The notes under the pieces are model-generated. The model had not been told where the DNA came from. It did no database searches and saw nothing but the letters and a program-made list of their open reading frames with translations. Below are positions 8,434 to 17,357 of a DNA stretch of 64,000 bases, in pieces. Where the stretch lies: positions 3,410,001 through 3,474,000 of the forward strand of contig NZ_CDGG01000001.1 in NCBI RefSeq assembly GCF_000821065.1, written 5' to 3'. The position numbers were made by a program, and so were the translations under genes. The stretch is from Oceanobacillus oncorhynchi. GTDB taxonomy: Bacteria > Bacillota > Bacilli > Bacillales > Amphibacillaceae. The number at the start of each line of letters is the position of its first letter. Positions within the stretch are counted from its first letter, which is position 1.

Positions 8434-9153
8434 ATGTTTCTAGGTTCAACATTAACGAATTTAACTATTCATGCAACAGATGGAGAAATAGGAAAGGTAA
8501 AAGATTTATATTTCAATGATGATTGGGAGCTGCGATTTATTGTTGTCGATACAAGAAAGTGGCTTCCGGGTAAGAAAGTAATGCTTCCTTTCCATGTACA
8601 GGAAGAAATTAATCTGGAGGAAGGTTATCTTAAGGTAGACAGGGATAAGGAAACGATTCGAGAGAGTCCTGAGGTGCCTGAAGATAAAGATTTCGTTTCT
8701 TCCTATCAAGAAGTGGTATTGGATTATTTCGGGTGGAACAGCTATAAGGAAAACGCGGTGTTAGATTCTGATCACGGTCCGGTAGCAACTGGAAACGGAC
8801 AGCTGGAGGATGCCAGTGTACCGCCGGAACCGGATTTAGCTGCACCTGAAAATGCAACTGATAACCTGAGAAGCATAGAAGAGTTTATGGAATTTAAAGC
8901 ACATGCAACAGACGGTAAAATTGGACTCGTCGATAATATTATTTTAACAGAAGTAGGAAAGATACAATATCTTGTAGTAAACAGCAACGAAAGCTATGTA
9001 GAAAATAACCTATATTTATATCGGACAGATCAGGTGACATCGGTAGATTGGTTTGAAAAAGATTTGTATCTGGATGATTCTGTGGAAGGTTTAGAGCAGG
9101 TAACACCATTTAAAGATAAAGAAGAAGTATTTCATCACTTAAATCATTCCTAA
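8434..9153 (+). CDS. PRC-barrel domain protein, two PRC repeats
   Basis: 239-residue soluble protein with two PRC-barrel-like halves: the first starts at LTIHATDGEIGKVKDLYF (~8-25) and the second at FKAHATDGKIGLVDNI (~150), each with the HATDG-x-IG signature. An acidic Pro-rich linker separates them. PRC barrels occur in RimM and photosynthetic H subunits and bind RNA or protein; in Bacilli such stand-alone proteins are of unknown function. A TGGAGGTG ribosome site precedes the ATG. The upstream SigB-type promoter suggests general-stress induction. Confidence 0.85.
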   Translation: MFLGSTLTNLTIHATDGEIGKVKDLYFNDDWELRFIVVDTRKWLPGKKVMLPFHVQEEINLEEGYLKVDRDKETIRESPEVPEDKDFVSSYQEVVLDYFGWNSYKENAVLDSDHGPVATGNGQLEDASVPPEPDLAAPENATDNLRSIEEFMEFKAHATDGKIGLVDNIILTEVGKIQYLVVNSNESYVENNLYLYRTDQVTSVDWFEKDLYLDDSVEGLEQVTPFKDKEEVFHHLNHS

Positions 9154-9205
9154 GTGGATTCATGCAATGCAAGATGCTGATTCATAAGATAGGGGAGTGG
9201 CCCCA

Positions 9206-9373
9206 GTGAATTTTAAATTAAAACAGATTATCCTTTCTTTGACTTTTATAGTGATAGCAGTAACTTTAAGATGGACTGTGGGCTTCTCTGTCTTAACAGA
9301 TAGCTTCGTTTTGCTTTTCTTTGTTCTTTTGGGATGCTGCTTTACTTACGAAAATGGTAAAAGGAAGATATGA
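9206..9373 (+). CDS. Small membrane protein, 55 residues, unknown
   Basis: GTG-start ORF (MNFKLKQIILSLTF...) with AGGGGAG 8 nt upstream, two hydrophobic helices (about 6-22 and 28-46) and a basic tail ending GKRKI. I do not recognise the family. It is 52 nt downstream of the PRC-barrel gene and could share its transcript. Confidence 0.5.
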   Translation: MNFKLKQIILSLTFIVIAVTLRWTVGFSVLTDSFVLLFFVLLGCCFTYENGKRKI

Positions 9374-9603
9374 AGATTAAATTCCCCGAAATAAAATAGT
9401 ACAAATGTGATGTTTATACAAATTGAAATTAATAATTACCGCTGCAGGAAAACACTACGCTCTCCCGCAGGAGTCTCCGTATTTTTTTTTCGCTAGTTAC
9501 TGTTTTTAATCATTATTTCGTCATGGCATACGCATAAGCAGCACCGAGTATAGCAAAAGCCAAATGCAGTGACTACGGCATACCAATCTCCTGATAATTT
9601 TCT

Positions 9604-9801
9604 TTAATCTTGCATTTCTTCAAACGGAGTATTTGTAATATAACCCATTTTAGCAATAGGCTTATCTGCATCACAGCTTACAGCTTGAGGTTGAACATTT
9701 TCTTGCTTTCCTTCACCATTATCTTTAGAACAAGCAAAGCATTCGTAACAAGTACTGCAGACCAGATTGACATGATAATCTTTCTTTTCGCAATTAGTCT
9801 C
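9604..9801 (-). pseudogene. Fragment of a Cys-rich protein, 5' end missing
   Basis: A 65-codon minus-strand frame open from a stop at 9802-9804 to TAA at 9604, with no ATG/GTG start and ribosome site at its 5' edge. It reads NCEKKDYHVNLVCSTCYECF then ACSKDNGEGKQENVQPQ and ends PFEEMQD. Codon use looks coding and the C-terminus is natural, but the N-terminus is absent, so it is best read as a decayed C-terminal fragment. The overlapping plus-strand frames look like shadows. Confidence 0.3.
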
Positions 9802-9884
9802 TTAGTATTAGTTATTTTGACCTTTTATGTAAACGGAAACATAAAAGGGTGAAGAAGTCTGAAAGTTTGAGAGGGTGAAAAATC

Positions 9885-10133
9885 ATGAAGCCTTCGATAA
9901 AATCATTAAAAAGATATTTAATTGGAAATATAATAGTTGCTACTTTGATAACAATCGTATCCTATCTTAGTTATCAAAGTAATGATTTCCCGTTATTCTC
10001 TGTAGTAAATTTTCTTCTTGTAATCGCAGTTACTATGTTAATTATTTCAATAATTGCGTATGTTTCAATAAAAATATATGAGAAAAGGGAAAAAAAATCG
10101 AATAATGCCGATTATTTTATCCTGTTTTGCTAA
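9885..10133 (+). CDS. Small two-helix membrane protein, 82 residues, unknown
   Basis: Starts MKPSIKSLKRYLIGN with a GAGAGGGTG ribosome site 7 nt upstream. Two hydrophobic helices (about 13-28 and 38-62) are followed by a basic segment (KIYEKREKK). I do not recognise the family. A short plus frame just upstream (9772-9852) also encodes one helix but lacks a clear ribosome site. Confidence 0.5.
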   Translation: MKPSIKSLKRYLIGNIIVATLITIVSYLSYQSNDFPLFSVVNFLLVIAVTMLIISIIAYVSIKIYEKREKKSNNADYFILFC

Positions 10134-10806
10134 AGGCAGAAAAATTCACTTGATTTTCCTCCGCATTTTCGATAAAGAATTTAATTCAAAATCCCAGCAG
10201 CGAATGCTGGATTAGCAATCCTTTTTAAAATTCATTAAATCCCAAACCCCAGCATTTCTCCTTTTTTCATCATAGACAAAGGATAATGCTTTTTCATTTT
10301 TACATATTTATTTCTTATTTAAACATTTCATTACAAATTCCAACATTTTTCGAGGATGTTTTACAAAAATATGGATTTTCGTCATATTAATTTAAATGAA
10401 ATGTTATTCATTTGTGATAGTAACCATTTTGGATATAGGGTAGTATTATATGTACAGGCTAGAATGGCCTGTATATATTTAACCAATAAACTAGATTTTA
10501 TTGCTACGAAAAATAAAACGGATTAGACAAATAAATTTTGATACGTGTGGAGAATATCCTCACCTACGAGAAGCGGTTCAGGAAATGATTGTCCATCCTC
10601 TCTCCTCATATCAGATTTGCTTTCCTTTTGAATTTTGAGGAGAAAGGGTATGGGCGATGATACCGCAATAACTAATAAGAATGATAAAAATGGAGATTAT
10701 TTGATATGAAAATAATAAATAAAAATAAATATTTGATGAATATAAATTTAAAACCCGGAAAAATAAAAATAAAAACGAATGATATAGTGTTAGGGGGAGC
10801 TGACAA
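10134..10806. other. AT-rich intergenic region upstream of sigI
   Basis: No convincing gene in 673 bp. It holds a weak hairpin near 10190-10213 followed by CTTTTT (possible terminator for the preceding gene), a TACAGGC/GCCTGTA hairpin near 10452-10473 without a T run, and a GC-richer stretch at 10542-10610 that may be structured but matches no riboswitch class I know. The sigI promoter lies at the 3' end. Confidence 0.5.
10753..10779 (+). promoter_or_regulatory. Candidate SigI-dependent autoregulatory promoter
   Basis: ACCCGG (10753-10758), 17 nt of A-rich sequence, then CGAA (10776-10779). SigI promoters of Bacillus/Clostridium carry a C-rich -35 (ACCCCC type) and a CGAA/CGTA-type -10, and sigI is known to be autoregulated. 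The -35 here is imperfect. Confidence 0.4.
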
Positions 10807-11562
10807 ATGATGATGACCAATCAATTAACAGACACCCCTATTGAAGAAAAAATTGAAGCAATCCAAAAAGGAGATATTGTACTGCAAAATGAACTGCTTC
10901 ATACGTATAAGCCATTTATCGCTAAATGTGTATCAGAAGTTTGCAAACGATATATTGATCCTAAAAAAGATGATGAATTTAGTGTCGGATTAATGGCTTT
11001 TAATGATGCTATATTTTCTTATGAACCAGATAAAGGCAGTTCATTTCTATCCTTTGCAAAGCTTGTTGTGAAAAGAAAAGTGATTGATTATATCCGCTAT
11101 CATCAAAAACGCCCGAATCTGCTGTCTTTAGATGAAATAAATGAAGAGGAGCAAATGGAAAATCCGCTTGTTATTGCTGCCGCAAAAGAAAAACACCAAA
11201 TGGAAGCAGAGAACAGCAAAAGACGGGAAGAAATTATTTTATTCAAGGAGAAGCTAAAATCATACCGGCTTACACTGGAGGAGTTGACAAATGCTTCCCC
11301 CAAGCATCGGGACGCCAGGGAATCTGCAGTACAGGTAGCTTATATTTTATATCAGGATAACCAGTTAAGTGAGTATGTTTATCGTAAAAAAAAGCTGCCA
11401 ATTAAAAAGTTATTAATGAAAGTTGAAGTAAGTAAAAAAACATTAGAACGGAATCGCAAGTTTATTTTAGCTATTTTTATTGTGCTAGGCAGTGAATATG
11501 CTTATCTTAAGGACTACCTTAAGGATTACCTCAAGGATTACCTCAAGGATGTGGAAAAATGA
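10807..11562 (+). CDS. sigI: RNA polymerase sigma factor SigI
   Basis: Alternative sigma factor of the SigI group (heat-shock and cell-envelope related in B. subtilis). Its 251 residues equal the B. subtilis length. Conserved region 2 is visible as FSVGLMAFNDAIFSYEPDKG with SFLSFAKLVVKRKVIDYIR (about 57-98). The C-terminal domain carries KKLPIKKLLMKVEVSKKTLERNRKFI, the SigI helix-turn-helix. The extreme C-terminus is an unusual run of four YLKD units (11503-11550). It overlaps rsgI by 4 nt (ATGA), indicating translational coupling. AGGGGGAG precedes the start by 8 nt. Confidence 0.95.
   Translation: MMMTNQLTDTPIEEKIEAIQKGDIVLQNELLHTYKPFIAKCVSEVCKRYIDPKKDDEFSVGLMAFNDAIFSYEPDKGSSFLSFAKLVVKRKVIDYIRYHQKRPNLLSLDEINEEEQMENPLVIAAAKEKHQMEAENSKRREEIILFKEKLKSYRLTLEELTNASPKHRDARESAVQVAYILYQDNQLSEYVYRKKKLPIKKLLMKVEVSKKTLERNRKFILAIFIVLGSEYAYLKDYLKDYLKDYLKDVEK
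11503..11550 (+). repeat. 12-bp coding tandem repeat (4 copies) at the sigI 3' end
   Basis: Four units of the form TAYCTYAAGGAY encode (Tyr-Leu-Lys-Asp)x4. Units 3 and 4 are identical; units 1 and 2 differ only at synonymous third positions. Confidence 0.9.
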
Positions 11563-12413
11563 ATAAAGGAATTGTGATGGAAATCCATCGCAAATACGCC
11601 ATTTTGCTTACCAAGGATGGCAGTTTTGAGAAGGGAATTATATTAACAGAGCATGCGGAACGAGGGGATGAAGTTATTTTTCAACCTGTATCTGGAAAGC
11701 CCAGATGGAGAAGGTATTGGGATAAGACGCCTATCGCAGTAAGATTATCAGCTATTGTACTTTTGATGCTGTTGATTTTCGGATATCCGCTTTTTCACGG
11801 AATGGGTGATACAGAAACGCATGCTTATGTTGCCATTGATATCAATCCCAGTATTGAATTAGAATTGAATGATGAATTAATGGTTACAGACGTCAATGCA
11901 TTGAATGGTTCTGCAGATAAGCTGCTGGAGGAAATCAACAGTGTTCAAGACAAGCCCATCCACTCTGTATTAACGCATATTGTTGATGAGAGTGAAAACA
12001 GAGGACTGGCAGAGCAAAGAAGAATGATTGTAGGAGTGAGCTGTGAAAATCAAAACGGAAACCCGAGAGAGCTCATTTCGCAAATTAATCCTTACATAGA
12101 AACCTTGCCTGATTGGGATGTTGCAACGTTGATTATTCCAGAAGAGGTGAGGGAATTAGCAAAAAATGAAAATAAATCAATGAACGAAGTAATGGCTACA
12201 GAATTGGCAAATCATAATGTAGATGTAGAACAGGCACATTTTGATATGACAGACGCAAATAATCGTGCAATTATTAATTTTTTTTATGGTGAACAAGAGT
12301 CTGATATTAACCGTTCTATAAAACAAGAAAAAACGCCAATAAAACCAAAAAATAATGAGTTAACAGATGATGTTTCTGATGATGAAGACAGCGGCCAGGA
12401 TGAATCATTATAG
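11559..12413 (+). CDS. rsgI: Anti-sigma-I factor RsgI
   Basis: Single-pass membrane anti-sigma factor that holds SigI. The N-terminal cytoplasmic RsgI domain (MEIHRKYAILLTKDGSFEKG, about 7-50) is followed by a membrane helix near 64-80 and an extracytoplasmic domain beginning AYVAIDINPSIELELN (~92-107). That Asn-Pro pair is where RsgI proteins of B. subtilis and C. thermocellum are known to self-cleave. The 284-residue protein ends in a hydrophilic Asp/Glu-rich tail without a carbohydrate-binding module, as in the Bacillus form. It is translated from the ATGA overlap with sigI. Confidence 0.92.
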   Translation: MNKGIVMEIHRKYAILLTKDGSFEKGIILTEHAERGDEVIFQPVSGKPRWRRYWDKTPIAVRLSAIVLLMLLIFGYPLFHGMGDTETHAYVAIDINPSIELELNDELMVTDVNALNGSADKLLEEINSVQDKPIHSVLTHIVDESENRGLAEQRRMIVGVSCENQNGNPRELISQINPYIETLPDWDVATLIIPEEVRELAKNENKSMNEVMATELANHNVDVEQAHFDMTDANNRAIINFFYGEQESDINRSIKQEKTPIKPKNNELTDDVSDDEDSGQDESL

Positions 12414-12503
12414 AACAATGAAGTACAAACGTGATTAAAATTTCACCAGGTTCGTTAACAGCCGTCTACAAACAGACATTTGAATACCAGTTAAAGCTGT
12501 AAA

Positions 12504-12541
12504 AAGCAGATGGAATTCCAGTTTTGACCGGCATCTGCTTC
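12504..12541 (+). terminator. Hairpin downstream of rsgI
   Basis: AAGCAGATG (12504-12512) pairs perfectly with CATCTGCTT (12532-12540); the following tract CTTC is poor in T, so it is a moderate terminator at best. Confidence 0.5.
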
Positions 12542-12586
12542 TTCAGCACGGTAAAGTGAAACTACAGCTGGTTACATTGCGGTAAA

Positions 12587-12832
12587 TTATTCAAATTCAT
12601 ACATCCATGGACTGCTGAATTGAAGGGCATGCTCTAAATAATAAAGCAGAGTATCGTGTGATTGATCAACATATTTTTGACTGGAAGAATGATGGTAGGC
12701 ATACAGAAAATGCTCAATTTTTTTAGCGAGTAAATCATCATTAGTCCGTGACATTAATATGAATAAATTGTCCCACTGTCCCCATATGGTGTAATATAAA
12801 GCTTTATCATAATCAGGTATCAACATTTTCAC
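12587..12832 (-). CDS. yhdB: YhdB-like protein
   Basis: 81-residue soluble protein, aromatic and His-rich, with the string YDKALYYTIWGQWDNL followed by LMSRTNDDLLAKKIEHFLYAYH typical of the small YhdB family of Bacilli, whose function is unknown. A strong AAAGGAG site lies 4-6 nt before the ATG. It is convergent with rsgI. Confidence 0.8.
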   Translation of the reverse strand: MKMLIPDYDKALYYTIWGQWDNLFILMSRTNDDLLAKKIEHFLYAYHHSSSQKYVDQSHDTLLYYLEHALQFSSPWMYEFE

Positions 12833-13020
12833 TCCTTTATCAAGAAGGAATTCCGGTAAACAATCTTATTGGTGAAAGGCTTCTTCCATAGCTTCTCCAT
12901 TATTTCTTAAATATCACCGCTACTTTCATGGTCAGCTTTCCATAAATTAACGTTTTTCATATGCATAATTCCTTATCTGTCTAACCATAATAAGAGGCAA
13001 ATAGGTAAGGAGGAATGAAA

Positions 13021-13599
13021 ATGAAATTACGCTTATTTGCGGTATTAACCGTTCTTATGATGGTCTTAGTTGCTTGTCAAAATACGAATAACGACGATAC
13101 CAATCCGAATAACTCGGATGGAAATGTGGAGCCGACTCGATATCAAGGTCAGCATATCGATGATAATGCAAGAGACCGTAATCGTGACCATACGATAGAC
13201 AGAGTTTCTGACCGTAATACAGACGCAGAATATAATGTGTCCAAAGAGGCAGCTGAGAAAATAACGGATGAAATGGACGAAATTGATCATGCTTATGTAT
13301 TAACAACTAGAAACAACGCTTATGTAGGAGCCAACTTGGATATAGATAATGAAGGAAACAGGAATAACCAAGAAAATAATGAAGGCAGTATGGAGATTAC
13401 AGATGATGTAAAAGAACGAATTGCAGATATTGTACGTTCTGTTGACTCATCCATTGATAACGTATATGTAACATCCAATCCGGATTTCTTGGATTTAGCT
13501 GACAGATATGTCAACGATATGGACAATGGAAATCCAGTTGAAGGCTTCTTTGATCAAATTGGCGGCATGATTGACCGCGTTTTCCCAGACGCAAAATAA
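13021..13599 (+). CDS. YhcN/YlaJ family sporulation lipoprotein
   Basis: Predicted lipoprotein with signal peptide and lipobox LVAC (Cys about residue 19), then an Asn/Asp-rich linker and the YhcN/YlaJ domain (from VSKEAAEKITDEMDEIDHAYV to the end) known from spore-coat/cortex lipoproteins of Bacillus. An in-frame ATG at 13015 sits 1 nt after the AAGGAGG site, so the ATG at 13021 (7-nt spacing) is the likely start. A SigG or SigE type promoter was not identified. Confidence 0.85.
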   Translation: MKLRLFAVLTVLMMVLVACQNTNNDDTNPNNSDGNVEPTRYQGQHIDDNARDRNRDHTIDRVSDRNTDAEYNVSKEAAEKITDEMDEIDHAYVLTTRNNAYVGANLDIDNEGNRNNQENNEGSMEITDDVKERIADIVRSVDSSIDNVYVTSNPDFLDLADRYVNDMDNGNPVEGFFDQIGGMIDRVFPDAK

Positions 13600-13648
13600 T
13601 ATCAAGCATTTTATGATTCGCGTTTTTTCAATCGTATAACATGGTACA

Positions 13649-13694
13649 AATCCAATTCCGTTAGCTATATAAAACTGCGGGATTGGATTTTTTT
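13649..13694 (+). terminator. Terminator after the YhcN-type gene
   Basis: AATCCAATTCC pairs with GGGATTGGATT (11 bp, one G-U), followed by seven T. Confidence 0.85.
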
Positions 13695-13833
13695 AATCGG
13701 AATCTGACATAGAAGGATATATCAGCTGGTATACATCAGCGCTCTCCACTTTTCTTACACGTTTTTTTCATGTATGATGGAAAAAGATACAGTTCCTGCT
13801 AAAGGATAGAATAGAGAAGGGATGAAGGACAAT

Positions 13834-14295
13834 ATGACCCAAAAAATGAATGTGGAGAGTTTTAATTTAGATCATACAAAAGTAAAAGCTCCTTATGTAC
13901 GGCTTGTAGGTATAACAGAAGGAGCACACGGAGACAAAGTCCATAAATATGATATCCGTTTTACCCAGCCGAACAAAGCACATATGGAAATGGACGGATT
14001 ACATTCCATAGAGCATTTAATGGCTGAAAATATTCGTAATCATTCAGATGCCGTATTAGATATCGGTCCGATGGGATGCCAGACCGGTTTTTATCTTTCT
14101 TTAATAAATCATGATAATTACGATGAAGTTCTTGATATGCTGGAAAAAACACTAAAGGATGTTTTAGAAGCAACAGAAGTTCCGGCATGTAATGAAGTAC
14201 AGTGCGGCTGGGCAGCTAACCACAGCTTAGAAGGTGCAAAGGAAATAGCAGAAGAAATGCTGAAGCATAAAGATGCTTGGCATGAAGTATTTTAA
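13834..14295 (+). CDS. luxS: S-ribosylhomocysteine lyase LuxS
   Basis: Iron-dependent cytoplasmic enzyme cleaving S-ribosylhomocysteine to homocysteine and the AI-2 precursor DPD. Metal-binding HSIEH (His 57, Glu 60, His 61) and the C-terminal ACNEVQCGW with the metal Cys are present. The alternative ATG at 13822 abuts the AAGGG sequence, so the ATG at 13834 after GAAGG is preferred, giving 153 residues. Monocistronic, part of the activated methyl cycle. Confidence 0.96.
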   Translation: MTQKMNVESFNLDHTKVKAPYVRLVGITEGAHGDKVHKYDIRFTQPNKAHMEMDGLHSIEHLMAENIRNHSDAVLDIGPMGCQTGFYLSLINHDNYDEVLDMLEKTLKDVLEATEVPACNEVQCGWAANHSLEGAKEIAEEMLKHKDAWHEVF

Positions 14296-14440
14296 GAAAA
14301 AAATGGCAGTTGCCTAACAGGTGATATTTGTTATGCGACTGCTGAATTTTGCGTGCTTGGAATAGATATCGTGTTTAGTGGAAAGCTTTTTGACACAGTG
14401 AAAAGGCTAATATTTAAATGCTGAAGGAGGAATAAAAGTA

Positions 14441-15802
14441 ATGAGTGAACAAGCAATTGCTTATCTGAAAGAAAATCAGGAAGCTTTATTACAAAAGCTG
14501 TATGATTTTTTAGCAATTCCAAGTGTCAGCACGGACCCGGCGCATAAAGAAGATGTACAGCGTGCGGCTGACTTTTTAACAGGATACTTAAATGAGTTGG
14601 GATTTGAAAATGTAGAGAAAATGGAAACAAAAGGTCATCCGCTCGTTTTTGCAGAATATACAGAAGCAGGACCAGAAGCACCGACTGTTTTGCTTTATGG
14701 TCATTATGATGTACAGCCGGTGGATCCGATTGATTTATGGGACAGTGAACCCTTCCAGGCAGAAGTACGCGATGGAAGAATCTACGCCCGTGGATCAAGT
14801 GATGATAAAGGACAAACTTTTATGCATCTTGCTGTTTTTGAAGCTTTCTTAAAAACAGAAGGAAAATTGCCGATGAATGTAAAAGTTTGTATTGAAGGAG
14901 AAGAAGAGATAGGCAGTGAAAATCTTTACGAGCTCCTTCAGGATAAAAAAGAACAATTCCAAGCTGACTTTGCCGTAATTTCGGATTCCGGGATGGCAGA
15001 GAAAAACCAGCCGACGATTTTATATGGATTGAAAGGATTTACAGGAATTGAAATTACATTAACCGGTCCAGATCATGATCTTCACTCTGGAATGTACGGT
15101 GGTGCAGTCCGAAATCCATTAATGGCAATGAGTCATTTGCTGGCATCGATGAAGGACGAGAAGGAAGTTATTACAATAGACGGATTTTATGATGACGTCG
15201 AGGACTTAACATCAGCAGAGAGAGAACTGATGGAAAAAGCGCCAGGAGAAGATTTTGTAAAAGCAACAAATATTCCGGAAACTGTATCGGAAAAAGGATA
15301 TACAGCAAAAGAACATACGATGGGCAGGCCGACATTGGAAGTGAATGGATTATTTGGCGGTTACCAGGGAGATGGGACAAAAACAATTATTCCATCTACA
15401 GCAACTGCTAAAATTACGTGCCGTTTGGTTCCCGGCCAGGACCCGCAGGATATTCAAGAAAAATTAGTGAATCATGTTCAAAAGTTTGCACCGTCGGGTG
15501 TACATGTTCATGTTGAAAAAGAAAAGCTCTCTGCGAAAGCTTATAAAGTAGAGCCAGATCACCCTTTGATAAAAAAGGCTGCCAAAAGTTACAGCAAGGC
15601 TTTTGGAAAAGAAACGGTTTTCCTGAGGATGGGAGGATCCATTCCGGTTGTTGAATGGTTGGAGGCAGCTTATCAATATCCAATTGTTCTGTTAGGTTTT
15701 GGTACGCCAGAAGACAGATTACATTCTCCAAATGAAAGCTTTCCGGTAGACAGCTTTCAAAAAGGGATGGAAACATTAGCTTATTATTGGAATGAACTTT
15801 AA
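14441..15802 (+). CDS. M20 family dipeptidase / metallohydrolase
   Basis: 453-residue zinc peptidase of the M20 (CNDP-like dipeptidase) family. Metal and catalytic residues are visible: GHYDVQP (~84), the ARGSSDDKG bridging Asp, EGEEEIGS (general base Glu pair), ISDSGM and the late RLHSPNE His. The lid/dimerisation domain starts with GLKGFTGIEITLTGPDHDLHSG. GAAGGAGG precedes the ATG. Likely cytoplasmic peptide turnover; exact substrate unknown. Confidence 0.93.
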   Translation: MSEQAIAYLKENQEALLQKLYDFLAIPSVSTDPAHKEDVQRAADFLTGYLNELGFENVEKMETKGHPLVFAEYTEAGPEAPTVLLYGHYDVQPVDPIDLWDSEPFQAEVRDGRIYARGSSDDKGQTFMHLAVFEAFLKTEGKLPMNVKVCIEGEEEIGSENLYELLQDKKEQFQADFAVISDSGMAEKNQPTILYGLKGFTGIEITLTGPDHDLHSGMYGGAVRNPLMAMSHLLASMKDEKEVITIDGFYDDVEDLTSAERELMEKAPGEDFVKATNIPETVSEKGYTAKEHTMGRPTLEVNGLFGGYQGDGTKTIIPSTATAKITCRLVPGQDPQDIQEKLVNHVQKFAPSGVHVHVEKEKLSAKAYKVEPDHPLIKKAAKSYSKAFGKETVFLRMGGSIPVVEWLEAAYQYPIVLLGFGTPEDRLHSPNESFPVDSFQKGMETLAYYWNEL

Positions 15803-15833
15803 CTTGAAAATGAAATAATTAATAGAAGGATGT

Positions 15834-15885
15834 AAAAAAGATCTGCTTTCAATGCGTAAGACCTTGTTGAGAGGGATCTTTTTTA
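15834..15885 (+). terminator. Terminator after the M20 dipeptidase gene
   Basis: AAAAAAGATC pairs with GATCTTTTTT across a long loop; T run follows. Confidence 0.65.
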
Positions 15886-16001
15886 TTTTAGAGAGGATTT
15901 CTGCTTCTAATTTTATAAGGCAAAACAACAAAAATTTCATGTGCAAAATATAGAAAAATGGGGAATAGAATAATAATTAGAAATAGAGAGGAGCAGAATT
16001 T

Positions 16002-16754
16002 ATGGAGACTGCAATCATTACAGGTGCTTCCAAAGGGCTGGGAGCATCCGTTGCTAAGCTATTCTTGGAGTCTGGAATAAATGTGATAGGAATTTCGAGG
16101 ACGGATAATACCAAGTTATATGACTATGCGAAACAAAATAATGCGACTTATCATTTCATAGCATGTGATTTATCTGAGCAGGCCTCTCTACAAAAAGCAT
16201 GCAAAAGCGTGGATGAAATGCTGTTTCACGAAACGTTATCTAAAGTATACTTAATTAATAATGCGGGCTTAGTTGATCCAATTGACCGTGCCGAAAATAT
16301 CGAGATGGATGATTTGATGAAACAGGTTCAAATCAATACAGTTGCACCAATGGCTTTAACGAATCATTTCTTAAAAAAAGCTTCGGAACATCATGTCCAG
16401 CTTCTGGCAGCGATGATAACTTCAGGAGCAGCAGAAAAACCGAAGTATGGATGGAGCGTATATTGCTCTACAAAAGCCAGTATAAATATGTATACGCAAG
16501 TGGCAGCAATAGAACAGGAAGGAACAGAGCATGCTGTTATTGCATTTAGCCCGGGTGTAATGGATACAGAAATGCAAGAGACAATCCGTTCCAGTTCACA
16601 GGAAGCGTTTAAGGACGTAGACAGCTTCCGCGCTCTAAAAGAGAATAATCTGTTAAGGGGAGCAGACATCATTGGAGGCATTTTAATCGACATCTTAATG
16701 GATGACGAAAATGTTAAAAACGGAAAAATTTATGATGTACGAGAGTATATTTAA
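16002..16754 (+). CDS. Short-chain dehydrogenase, benzil/sepiapterin reductase-like (YueD)
   Basis: 250-residue Rossmann reductase. N-terminal TGASKGLG cofactor loop (8-15), NNAG at ~91, and catalytic Tyr/Lys in YCSTK preceded by the ITSGAAE Ser region. PGVMDTEMQ matches the C-terminal region of the YueD-type benzil reductases / sepiapterin reductase branch. Preference for NADPH is suggested by the basic SRTD after beta-2. GAGAGGAG lies upstream of the ATG. Physiological substrate unknown. Confidence 0.88.
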   Translation: METAIITGASKGLGASVAKLFLESGINVIGISRTDNTKLYDYAKQNNATYHFIACDLSEQASLQKACKSVDEMLFHETLSKVYLINNAGLVDPIDRAENIEMDDLMKQVQINTVAPMALTNHFLKKASEHHVQLLAAMITSGAAEKPKYGWSVYCSTKASINMYTQVAAIEQEGTEHAVIAFSPGVMDTEMQETIRSSSQEAFKDVDSFRALKENNLLRGADIIGGILIDILMDDENVKNGKIYDVREYI

Positions 16755-16773
16755 TCCATTCAGTTTATTTTTA

Positions 16774-16985
16774 CTCAGCTTTTGCACATTGAAAAGGAAC
16801 TTTATTTCCATAGAAAATGGGGTTGATTATTCCTTCGATAACGTTCCTGACAAAGAGTAGAAGGTGAAGTGTAAAGCGATGGACCGTTTTGCTTTCCGAC
16901 GTCCTGGGCCAGCGATTACTCGTCCCATCGAAAACATTTGTACGTCGGAAAGCGGAGTGGTTGTCCGGAGTAGAGCTACGCACAA
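16774..16985 (+). mobile_element. Degenerate MITE, copy C (left part only)
   Basis: Starts CTCAGCTTTTGCAC, two mismatches from the intact terminus, and stays alignable to copy B through the central palindrome GCTTTCCGACGT (16891-16902) / ACGTCGGAAAGC (16942-16953) up to about 16985. The right terminus is lost. Confidence 0.75.
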
Positions 16986-17357
16986 TCTGGATGCTTATAA
17001 AGGGATTCCGGCTTTATGATGGACAGCGCTTACCGATGTTGTCAGGTTCATGCATTTTCTCAATTTATCTCAGATAGCAATAAAACTATCTAGTGTAGTG
17101 TTTTTCCAGGGGACGGTTACGCGCCTCACCATAACCCGTCGTAGCGGTCGTACTAACCTGACAGCATTGCTGCAATTACTCGTCACGAAGGAATTCACCA
17201 GAATGCTGAAGCCGGTGTTCCTTGATTGAAGCGAGGAGAAATATCTGCATTATTTGAAAGCCCCTTTCATAAAAATGTATAGATATTGTCATAAATTTGA
17301 CTTTTATTTTTTAATTTCTCTGTTAGAATAGAAATGATTGAGTAAGGGGGGCTTCAT
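16986..17357. other. Repeat debris upstream of ccdA, no gene
   Basis: No coding frame stands out. The region includes a 6-bp hairpin AGATAG/CTATCT near 17073-17092, and at 17172-17191 a word (GCAATTACTCGTCACGAAGG) related to the MITE loop, suggesting another decayed copy. A TTGACT lies near 17299 and TAGAAT near 17327 before ccdA, but the 21-nt spacing is too wide for a convincing promoter. Confidence 0.5.

Noticed and set aside
9610-9852. 80-codon plus frame MHFFKRSICN...
   Set aside because: No ribosome site at its start; only the last 26 codons (a single helix) look coding, and that is too weak to call.
10542-10610. Structured-looking GC-richer stretch upstream of sigI as a riboswitch
   Set aside because: It matches no conserved core I know (purine, M-box, c-di-GMP, c-di-AMP, T-box), and no terminator follows.
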